Source of the DNA: an uncultured Eubacteriaceae bacterium
Lineage (GTDB): Bacteria; Bacillota; Clostridia; Eubacteriales; Eubacteriaceae
Reading direction: 5' to 3'
Length of the DNA: 9,618 nt
Assembly (NCBI GenBank): GCA_947625175.1
Contig: CANQNI010000048.1
Location: 1 to 9,618, forward strand
The notes under the pieces were generated by a model. The model saw only the letters and a list, made by a program, of their open reading frames with translations, was not told where the DNA came from and made no database searches. Within the stretch, counting starts at the first letter, position 1. Each line of letters starts with the position of its first letter. The position numbers were made by a program, and so were the translations under genes. Below are positions 1 through 5,941 of this stretch, in pieces.

Positions 1-887
1 GTCTTAATCCAACCGTCTTCCTGTTTAATATTTAAAGTTTCGATTCCATTTAAAGAAGTCCCTTCATTAGTAAGAAGAACTAATTCTCGACCTATTATTC
101 GGGTTTCTTCATTGGTCTGATTATCTACAATTTCAAAATGGTAATCAGATTCTGAATCAACATAAAGATCAAGAATATCAACGTCTGTAAAAATTTTAAC
201 CCCTTGATCTTTTAAAGTATTAACTATAGTCTTTTGAATTTCTTTTGGTAAATCAGGAAGCAGCTTCTTTTCAGGACAAATAATATAAACCTGACATCCT
301 AAAGAAGACCAGATATCAGCAACGTTAACAGCTTGTTGTCCTTTTCCATAAATAATTAATCCATTAGGAATGTAATCCAATAAACCTATATTATTTCCAG
401 TATAGAATCGGTTAGCTTTACTTCTGATAATTGGTGGAATAGAAGAGACGGGTTCACCAGCATAAATCAAATTTTTCCATTCAAGCACTCTTGGATTTGT
501 GTCATCACGAATAACAGCAATAGTTTTATCTGGTCTAGCTAATCCATGACCAATAAAAATATCTACGTTGTTATCTTTTAAATCTTTAATTAAAGTTTCA
601 GAAAACTGTTGGGACTCGAGATCTATTTCGTCAAAGAAACGATCAGGATCAAAAGAGACATCTGAAAAAACTAAACCATTTTTCTTTGAATTAAAACATT
701 GTTTTAAAAATCGATTATTTTCTAGAAGTAATTCCAATGGTCTTTTTGAATTTTTGTATAAAGCACCACCGATTTGATTTTCTTCGATAATTGCTGTTTT
801 AAGTCCATTCTTTGATGTTTCAAGAGCTGTCTGTACTCCAGGTAATCCACCTCCTAAGACAACTACATCATACTCTTTTTGACTCAA
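1..887 (-). CDS. Dihydrolipoyl dehydrogenase (E3)-like flavoprotein lacking the redox cysteines, C-terminus outside window
   Basis: The gene starts near 887 and runs off the left edge; 295 complete codons are visible. The N-terminus has an FAD-binding fingerprint (GGGLPG, residues 12-17) and an acidic residue at the end of the second strand (E35). An NAD-domain-like segment follows around residues 175-235, with an LLP motif at 209-211. Order and spacing match dihydrolipoyl dehydrogenase, the E3 of 2-oxoacid dehydrogenase complexes. The normal GGTCxNxGCIPSK block appears at 40-52 at exact length, but as GGALYKNSKRPLE: the two disulfide cysteines are L43 and K48. The NAD fingerprint is also altered (GKGQQA at 181-186, N188 in place of the usual E). 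Disulfide-based oxidation of dihydrolipoamide is therefore not expected. The start is a TTG overlapping the TGA of the E2-like frame (TTGA), with a GGAGG seven bases upstream; no ATG fits. The dimerisation domain with the catalytic His-Glu pair is not visible. FAD binding is inferred, not shown. Confidence 0.85.
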   Translation of the reverse strand, partial: MSQKEYDVVVLGGGLPGVQTALETSKNGLKTAIIEENQIGGALYKNSKRPLELLLENNRFLKQCFNSKKNGLVFSDVSFDPDRFFDEIDLESQQFSETLIKDLKDNNVDIFIGHGLARPDKTIAVIRDDTNPRVLEWKNLIYAGEPVSSIPPIIRSKANRFYTGNNIGLLDYIPNGLIIYGKGQQAVNVADIWSSLGCQVYIICPEKKLLPDLPKEIQKTIVNTLKDQGVKIFTDVDILDLYVDSESDYHFEIVDNQTNEETRIIGRELVLLTNEGTSLNGIETLNIKQEDGWIK

Positions 888-1852
888 GCCTGAACCTCCA
901 TTTTCTCTAACTTCTGTCTTAACTCCTCAATGAATTCGATTCCTTCTTGTGGACTCATACAATTTTTGTCAAATTCTAGTGATAATTTTAATATGCTACG
1001 AATTGATGTTGGTTCATAGAAAAATTTTTCAAATTGTTTTATATAAGATAAGTATAAGACAATTTTATTTTCGGGATTAATAAGACCAGAAACATCGTCA
1101 ATATTATAGGCTAGTAATTCGACAACAATCAGATTATTATCTTCAACTTTAGCGTTATTTCTATTTTCTAAACTGTCAACAATCTCTTCTTTGATTTCTT
1201 CTAATTTACTTGAATGGTAAGCAGAAATAGAATCCGATTTAATATCTGCTATATAATAAACTTTCGTTTTATCTGGTTTTATTTCTTTATAAACACTATA
1301 AATAACAGATAAAATATAATTCTTTAAAAATAACCCAATCTCATTTTTAGGAGGATTATACTTTTTAACCAGATCAATAAGATTCAAATTTACTAAAGTA
1401 GAAAGATTTCCAAATTCTGCAGTTGAAACTTCTTTAGATTCTAAACTGTTTATTCTTTTGTTTAAATTGTTAACTGAATCTCTTAATTTTTCTATTTCAT
1501 CTGGAATTTGATCTAAATTATCTTTTTGAAACTGATTAACTTTAACTTTAAGATTATTTAAATCGTCTGCTAAAGTACTATTAATTTTGGTTAATTCATG
1601 AATTAATAAATCAGATGGTTTATCTTTATTCTTTTCAATGGATTTTTCTTCTTTTAATAGAGTTGGTTCTTCAGATAAATTTTCTTTAGTTGATTCATCT
1701 GGCGCTTCCAGTTCTATTACCTTATCACTTGGAATACTTTCTTCTTCCTCAGTAGTAAGTCGAATGACTACCTGTTTATCTTCAGGCTCTTCAAGAAGTC
1801 CTGATATTGTTTCTTCTAATAAAGAAGGTAGAGTTTCCTGTTCAGCTTCCAG
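884..1852 (-). pseudogene. C-terminal half of the E2-like gene: repeat, coiled coil and degenerate acyltransferase core, without its own start
   Basis: This open frame directly follows the TAA at 1853-1855 in the same frame as the upstream E2-like CDS and ends in TGA. It has no ATG, GTG or TTG for 155 codons; the first candidate (TTG at 1387-1385) has no ribosome binding site and would begin inside a domain. It encodes the third copy of the acidic repeat, a charged linker, a coiled-coil-like segment (about 1430-1612) and a domain of roughly 165 residues. I align that domain remotely with the E2 acyltransferase core. The matches are a GLINPEN segment (about 1067-1087) resembling the PIINPP region, and an LSLEFDKNCMSP segment resembling LSLSFDHRVIDG, followed by a matching terminal helix. 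The catalytic His and Asp of DHRxxDG are Lys and Ser here (950-970), so acyl transfer is not expected. The domain is shorter than a typical core of about 230 residues. The 4-bp overlap with E3 suggests this half was, or is, translated. The core assignment is by eye and needs a profile search. Confidence 0.7.
895..899 (-). promoter_or_regulatory. Ribosome binding site of the E3-like gene
   Basis: GGAGG on the minus strand lies seven bases before a TTG codon at 887-885. It fixes the start of the E3-like gene at a non-ATG codon and lies inside the last codons of the E2-like frame, as expected for coupled genes. Confidence 0.75.
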
Positions 1853-2050
1853 TTAAATAATATGATCTGAAGGAATAGCATTTTCCTCGGTAGTAGAAAG
1901 TTTAATTACTGTGTTAGAACCCTCAGATGGTTCACTTAATAATAAAGTATTAACGATATCATTAAGAGCTAATATTGTTTCAGTATCTAGTTTTATAATT
2001 TCTTTTCCAGTTGGTATAATATTAGGTTCTTCAGTGCTTAAACGAATTAC
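1697..2050 (-). repeat. 47-codon (141-bp) in-frame tandem repeat in the E2-like linker
   Basis: Three copies begin at coding positions 2050, 1909 and 1768, exactly 141 bp apart. Each opens with V-I-(R/K)-L-(S/T)-T followed by acidic residues, then I-P-(S/T) and a short hydrophobic segment; the third copy is recognisable for about 24 codons. The copies differ considerably at DNA level, so the duplication is not recent. The second copy contains the TAA at 1853-1855. The acidic, low-complexity composition suits an extended linker between the subunit-binding domains and the coiled coil. Confidence 0.8.
1853..1855 (-). other. In-frame TAA stop splitting the E2-like gene
   Basis: This single TAA separates two halves of one reading frame. 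The local sequence TAA-CTG-GAA-GC aligns with GAA-CTG-GAA-GC in the next repeat copy, so one base change (G to T on the coding strand at 1855) would account for it. TAA also ends E1-alpha, E1-beta, ispD, tsaE, alaA, cysS and mrnC here, so it is a normal stop in this organism. Confidence 0.85.
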
Positions 2051-2830
2051 CTTTGGTTCTTTAGGTTTTTCTTCTTTTTCAACCGCTTGTGCAACAGGTA
2101 AATTTTGAGTTTGTGGAATAATAGGATTTTCCAGATTAGTCAGTTCGTGAATACCGTATTCACGCTCAATTTCTTCTACTGCTCCTTCCGGATTTCTTAG
2201 ATATCGTTCAACATCTTTTCTTTTAATCCGGTTAGATCCAGGAGAAGCTGGAATTTTACTGACATCCAAATTATGTTTTTGGGCTAGTCTTCTAGCTAAT
2301 CCTGTCAATGGAAGATTATAACGTATAGTTTTATTTTTATAAGTTTTAATTTGGGTAGGTTGTTGCTCTTGAATATAAGCATTAATATCTCTCAACTGGA
2401 TACGACCATTAGGGCCAGTTCCAGTTATCTGTTCTAAATCAATATTATATTGTCGAGCTTTTCTTCGTGCACTCGGAGAAGATTTAATATGAATCCGTTT
2501 TCTAGGAGGAATAACTTTTTCTTTTTGAATAGAATCTATTATTTTTCGTTCAGTTTCACTCAATTTTCCTGAGATTTTTATATTTCCCGCTTCTTCTTTT
2601 GATATAATTTTCCCTAACGGTTTTGTCTTATCAAAACTTTCATTATTCGAAATATACTTTTCCAATAAAATTCCTTCGTTCGGAGCCCGAAGTAAATATA
2701 TTCTGTCACCATCCCGGACTGAGGCTATCTGTTGATCATGATGGATAAACTCGCCTTCCTCTACCCACCAGTGTTCTAAAATTAAATGCTTACTCTTTGT
2801 ATTGGTATTAAATAATATATTTTGAGCCAT
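1853..2830 (-). CDS. E2-like protein, N-terminal half: lipoyl-like domain without the lipoyl lysine, two peripheral-subunit-binding domains
   Basis: This encodes 325 residues from an ATG one base after the E1-beta stop (GATTAAAATG); a TTG at 2845 would add five residues but lies inside E1-beta. Residues about 10-76 resemble a lipoyl domain (W-V-E-E-G-E, then R-A-P-N-E-G). The position of the modified lysine in the usual D-K-A motif is D42, next to R43, so it cannot be lipoylated there. Residues 117-155 form a good peripheral-subunit-binding domain (S-P-S-A-R-R-K-A-R, then GTGPNGRI and D-I-N-A-Y). A second, weaker copy follows at 173-211 (L-A-R-R-L-A, then PASPGSNRI). Such domains dock E1 and E3 on the E2 core. 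After them come an acidic linker and the tandem repeat, up to the TAA. If translation stops there, the product could bind subunits but has no core to assemble on. The E1-alpha/E1-beta/E2/E3 order supports E2 identity. Confidence 0.82.
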   Translation of the reverse strand: MAQNILFNTNTKSKHLILEHWWVEEGEFIHHDQQIASVRDGDRIYLLRAPNEGILLEKYISNNESFDKTKPLGKIISKEEAGNIKISGKLSETERKIIDSIQKEKVIPPRKRIHIKSSPSARRKARQYNIDLEQITGTGPNGRIQLRDINAYIQEQQPTQIKTYKNKTIRYNLPLTGLARRLAQKHNLDVSKIPASPGSNRIKRKDVERYLRNPEGAVEEIEREYGIHELTNLENPIIPQTQNLPVAQAVEKEEKPKEPKVIRLSTEEPNIIPTGKEIIKLDTETILALNDIVNTLLLSEPSEGSNTVIKLSTTEENAIPSDHII

Positions 2831-2831
2831 T

Positions 2832-3812
2832 TTAATCCATCTCAACTATTGAATATACTGCATCTAGTATCTCTTTATCTTTTATTAATACTTCTTCTTT
2901 TAGGTTCCGACTAAACGGTGTGGGAACGTCTTTTTGGGTAATACGAATAATTGGTGAATCCAGATAATTAAAAGCATCACTTTCCATTACCTGTGAAGCA
3001 ATTTCAGCTCCTAAGCCGCCTGTTTTGGGACCATTATGAACGATAACTAACCGACCTGTTTTTATTACCGACTGAATAATTGGTTTAATATCTAACGGTT
3101 GTAAGGTTAATGGATTAATGACTTCTGGAAAAATACCTTCTTTATTAAGAATATTTACAACGTTTTTAACCTGGTTTAGAGCATCACCCCAGGAAACAAT
3201 AGTTAAATCTGTACCCTGTTTTTCAACAACACTTTCCCCTAATTTAAATTTCGCTTCATTAGGAACGAGTTCACTTGTTTCGTAAAGATTTTTATCTTCT
3301 ACAAAAATTACTGGATTTGGATCTTCTATTGATTCAATTAATAAATCTCGTGCCTGATAAGGTGTTGAGGGAGCAACTATTTTTAATCCCGGAACACCTA
3401 TTAAAAGATTTTCCAAGTTCTGGGACTGATTCATACCCGAGTCTTCAAAAATACCGGTTGGCACTCTTAAAACTAAAGGTATTGAATTTTGACCCTCAGT
3501 TAAATAACTTGTTTTAGCAGCTTGATTAATTAGAGCATCTAAACCTAATGTTAAAAAATCAGAAGAGGAAATTTCAACGACTGGAATAAGACCTGTCATA
3601 GCAGCTCCTATTGCTGCTCCAATCACTGCAGATTTACTCATTGGAGTACTTAATAGACGTTGATCACCGTACTTTTCCAGAAGCCCTTCTTCGACACCGT
3701 ACATACCACCATAAGTACCGATATTTTCACCTAAAAGGACTACATCTTGATTATTTTCCAGTTCTTTATCTAGAGCTTCATGAAGAACATCTTTAAATGA
3801 ATTTAAAGCCAT
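2832..3812 (-). CDS. 2-oxoacid dehydrogenase E1 beta-like subunit, active-site histidine replaced
   Basis: The 326 residues are the normal length for E1-beta of the pyruvate/acetoin/branched-chain type, which pairs with E1-alpha to decarboxylate a 2-oxoacid with thiamine diphosphate (TPP). The N-terminal domain starts with ALNEAL-like sequence and GENIG at 28-32, keeping E29, which normally activates the TPP aminopyrimidine. The transketolase-type core is clear (INQAAK at 95-100, VPGLKIVAPSTP at 140-151). The C-terminal domain has KTGGLGAE at 263-270 and DVPTPFS near 295-301. The AAQHSQ motif, whose histidine is catalytic in human E1-beta, reads GMNQSQ here (Q129). The TPISE glutamate is K60, and a second nearby histidine (AHxPG) is G139. 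The rest of the fold has no gaps or frameshifts. An AAGGAG sits seven bases before the ATG. It could act on an unusual substrate, but loss of these residues points to a non-catalytic or changed role. Confidence 0.88.
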   Translation of the reverse strand: MALNSFKDVLHEALDKELENNQDVVLLGENIGTYGGMYGVEEGLLEKYGDQRLLSTPMSKSAVIGAAIGAAMTGLIPVVEISSSDFLTLGLDALINQAAKTSYLTEGQNSIPLVLRVPTGIFEDSGMNQSQNLENLLIGVPGLKIVAPSTPYQARDLLIESIEDPNPVIFVEDKNLYETSELVPNEAKFKLGESVVEKQGTDLTIVSWGDALNQVKNVVNILNKEGIFPEVINPLTLQPLDIKPIIQSVIKTGRLVIVHNGPKTGGLGAEIASQVMESDAFNYLDSPIIRITQKDVPTPFSRNLKEEVLIKDKEILDAVYSIVEMD

Positions 3813-3819
3813 TTGAAAA

Positions 3820-3825
3820 CTCCTT
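3820..3825 (-). promoter_or_regulatory. Ribosome binding site of the E1-beta-like gene
   Basis: AAGGAG lies seven bases before the ATG at 3812-3810 and overlaps the TAA of E1-alpha (TAAGGAG), which indicates coupled expression and active translation of the gene. Confidence 0.8.
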
Positions 3826-4789
3826 ATTTTGCTGCAAATACGTTTTCCTGTACATCTTCTATATTTGCAGCAGGACTTGTTAAAGCATAATCTAAAGCCT
3901 CTCCGATACGATTTCGTGCTTGCATTTCATAATTATAAAGATCCTCTTCATTTACTATTCCCTGGTGTAATAAATAATCAGCCATTTTTGGTATCGGATC
4001 TTCATCCTTCCAACTTTGAATTTCATTGATTGAACGATAAGAATCCTTATCATTCGTTGAGTCTGCCGAGATACGATAAGTTTGTGCTTCAATTAAAACT
4101 GGACCGTCACCTCTTCTTGCATAATCAAGGGCCATTTTAGTAATTCCATAAGTTTCAATTGCATCGTTACCATCAATAGTGATACCAGGAATATTATAAG
4201 AAAGAGCTCGATCACTTAGATTAATTACACTAGAATGTTCTTCCAAAGGCATTGAACGTGAATAGAGGTTATTTTCGATAAAAAAGACAATCGGGAGTTT
4301 CCATATTGAAGCTAAATTTAAGGCTTCATGAAAATTTCCATTATTGACGGATCCGTCACCACCAAAACATAAAACCGCATTTCCTGTTTCCTTTAACTTT
4401 TGAGTAAGTGCTGCTCCACAAGCTATGGCAAAATTGTCACCGGCAATTCCATTTTCACCTAGAAGATTTTTTGAAGGAGCAATTAAATTCATTGATCCGC
4501 TTCTTCCACCATTTAAACCAGTGGCTTTTCCAAAGATTTCGGCCATTAAAACATTTGGATCGATTCCAGCACCAATAGCCTGGGAATGGCCCCGGTGCGT
4601 AATAGCAATATAATCTCCTTCATTTAGAGCAGCACCAGCCCCGACTGCACTTGCTTCTTGTCCAATTGATAATGAATTATTACCATATAAAACATTATTT
4701 TGGATTTGCCTTTCAATCTCTTCTTCAAAATATCGGGACAGTAGCATATTTTTATAAATTTTAATTAAATCTTCATTATTAAATTCCAT
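3824..4789 (-). CDS. 2-oxoacid dehydrogenase E1 alpha-like subunit with two active-site histidines replaced
   Basis: The 321 residues match the usual length of the TPP-dependent E1-alpha of pyruvate or acetoin dehydrogenases (AcoA-like). The TPP/Mg motif is intact: GDG at 144-146, E155, and ENN at 172-174, about 30 residues downstream. HRGH at 65-68 keeps the histidine aligned with human E1-alpha His63. Two other conserved histidines are gone. GGSMH is SGSMN (N101). The GHS of the loop normally read TYRxxGHSxxD is ADS (D243), the position of human His263, needed for reductive acylation of lipoate. The C-terminal YRxxxE and DPI landmarks remain (251-266). The TPP pocket therefore looks present, but normal handover to lipoamide is doubtful. 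The gene follows ispD by 14 bp and is followed by E1-beta 11 bp later. The ATG has a GAGG five bases upstream. The substrate cannot be told from sequence. Confidence 0.88.
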   Translation of the reverse strand: MEFNNEDLIKIYKNMLLSRYFEEEIERQIQNNVLYGNNSLSIGQEASAVGAGAALNEGDYIAITHRGHSQAIGAGIDPNVLMAEIFGKATGLNGGRSGSMNLIAPSKNLLGENGIAGDNFAIACGAALTQKLKETGNAVLCFGGDGSVNNGNFHEALNLASIWKLPIVFFIENNLYSRSMPLEEHSSVINLSDRALSYNIPGITIDGNDAIETYGITKMALDYARRGDGPVLIEAQTYRISADSTNDKDSYRSINEIQSWKDEDPIPKMADYLLHQGIVNEEDLYNYEMQARNRIGEALDYALTSPAANIEDVQENVFAAK

Positions 4790-4794
4790 TATTA

Positions 4795-4798
4795 CCTC
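4795..4798 (-). promoter_or_regulatory. Ribosome binding site of the E1-alpha-like gene
   Basis: GAGG (in TTGAGGTAATA) lies five bases before the ATG at 4789-4787, in the 14-bp gap after ispD. No promoter is evident in this gap, so E1-alpha is probably expressed from the upstream transcript. Confidence 0.6.
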
Positions 4799-4803
4799 AA
4801 AAG

Positions 4804-5493
4804 TTAAATTATCTTATTCATTGCCTCGGCTAAGATTAAATCATCCGGTGTGGTTATTTTTATATTTGTTTTATCTCCTTTAGAGAGACGAGGTTTAAAA
4901 CCTAAATGTTCTAGAATTGAAGCATCATCGGTTGCTGGAAAATAGTCTAATTCTCTTAATCTATAGGCTCCTAAAATCAAAGGATAAGAAAATCCTTGAG
5001 GAGTCTGTGCCTCATATAGATGCTCTCTCGGAGGAGAGTAGTCAATTTCTTTATTATTTTGTGAATACTTTATTGTATCAACAGCGGGAATAGAACTAAC
5101 AGCGGCTCCACTTTCCTTAGCTTTTTCAAGACAATCCATAATTATTTCTTCCGATACGAACGGTCTGGCTCCGTCATGGATTAAAACATAATCGGTATCT
5201 TCATCTAAAGCTTTAATCCCGTTATAAGCTGAATCCTGTCTATCTTTTCCGCCTTCAACAATTTTAATATTTTTAAATTTATAAGGTTCTAGAATTAATT
5301 TATTAAAAGTCTCAATATCTTTCTTTTGTAGCACAACTACTATTTCTCCATTAAGATTGCTTTGAATAAATTTTTCTATGGTATGTGCTAACAGAGGTTT
5401 TTGACCAATAGGTAGGAAAAGCTTGTTGAGATCTTTCTTCATTCTCTGTCCGTGTCCTGCAGCTAAAATAATTGCTGAAACTTTATTATTCAT
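4804..5493 (-). CDS. ispD: 2-C-methyl-D-erythritol 4-phosphate cytidylyltransferase (IspD)
   Basis: IspD transfers CMP from CTP to 2-C-methyl-D-erythritol 4-phosphate in the cytosolic MEP pathway of isoprenoid synthesis. The 229 residues are the normal length. The nucleotide-binding loop LAAGHGQRM is at 10-18 (R17), with K24 in the usual lysine position. GGKDRQDS at 81-88, HDGARPFV at 106-113, AVDTIK at 137-142, AQTPQGF at 162-168, TDDAS at 188-192 and KITTPDDL at 212-219 follow in the family order, so it should be active. TarI-type ribitol-phosphate cytidylyltransferases share the fold and are the main alternative, but the motif set fits IspD better. The ATG overlaps the end of tsaE by 8 bp, and an AGAGG lies about nine bases upstream. 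ispF is not next to it. Confidence 0.92.
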   Translation of the reverse strand: MNNKVSAIILAAGHGQRMKKDLNKLFLPIGQKPLLAHTIEKFIQSNLNGEIVVVLQKKDIETFNKLILEPYKFKNIKIVEGGKDRQDSAYNGIKALDEDTDYVLIHDGARPFVSEEIIMDCLEKAKESGAAVSSIPAVDTIKYSQNNKEIDYSPPREHLYEAQTPQGFSYPLILGAYRLRELDYFPATDDASILEHLGFKPRLSKGDKTNIKITTPDDLILAEAMNKII

Positions 5494-5941
5494 TAAACTT
5501 ATCCTCTAGGCCACTTAAATCATGATTAAAACTTTCAATTAAATATTTTCTTTGATTATTTCCTAGATCTTTTATATTTATTACATAGTCTGGACTATCC
5601 AATTCCGCAACTTGTGGCCATTCAATAAAAATAACAGCTTCCTCGTTTAAAATATCATCAAATCCAATAGAATAGAGTTCGTCAATATCACTAATTCTAT
5701 ATAAATCCAAATGATAAATTGGACCCTTTGGACTATCATATAAATTTATAATGGAAAAAGTAGGTGAGTTGGTCTGAGCATTACTTCCAGTAGCTTTAGT
5801 AAACTCTTTAACCAAAAATGTTTTACCTGCTCCTAAATCTCCTTCAAGTAAAACTAGGGCTGGTCTATTTATAAACTGAGTTAAAACTTGAGCTAATCTT
5901 TTAGAATCTTCCGGATTTTGGGCTGTTAACTCTATTTTCAT
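5486..5941 (-). CDS. tsaE: tRNA threonylcarbamoyladenosine biosynthesis ATPase TsaE
   Basis: TsaE is the small P-loop ATPase that works with TsaB and TsaD to make N6-threonylcarbamoyladenosine at position 37 of ANN-decoding tRNAs. The 151 residues are typical. A Walker A motif GDLGAGKT is at 34-41, the family SPTF at 59-62, HLDLYR at 77-82 and IEWP at 106-109. All functional motifs are present and there is no sign of damage. Its ATG overlaps the aminotransferase TAA by one base (TAATG), and its end overlaps ispD by 8 bp, so the three genes are probably translationally coupled. tsaB and tsaD are not in this window. Confidence 0.95.
   Translation of the reverse strand: MKIELTAQNPEDSKRLAQVLTQFINRPALVLLEGDLGAGKTFLVKEFTKATGSNAQTNSPTFSIINLYDSPKGPIYHLDLYRISDIDELYSIGFDDILNEEAVIFIEWPQVAELDSPDYVINIKDLGNNQRKYLIESFNHDLSGLEDKFNE

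Noticed and set aside
884..1387. An independent 167-residue gene starting at TTG 1387
   Set aside because: There is no ribosome binding site near the TTG, and the frame is open without a stop back to 1852 with protein-like, repeat-containing sequence that continues the E2-like protein.
1853..1855. Reassigned TAA codon (alternative genetic code)
   Set aside because: TAA ends seven other genes in this window at the expected protein ends, so general reassignment is not credible.
1638..1856. Plus-strand 72-codon serine-rich open frame
   Set aside because: It is the antisense shadow of the acidic E2 linker, has low complexity and no ribosome binding site.
2828..2845. TTG at 2845 as start of the E2-like gene
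   Set aside because: The ATG at 2830 gives a family-like N-terminus, follows the E1-beta stop by one base and is preceded by a GAG-rich segment; the TTG would create an overlap without benefit.
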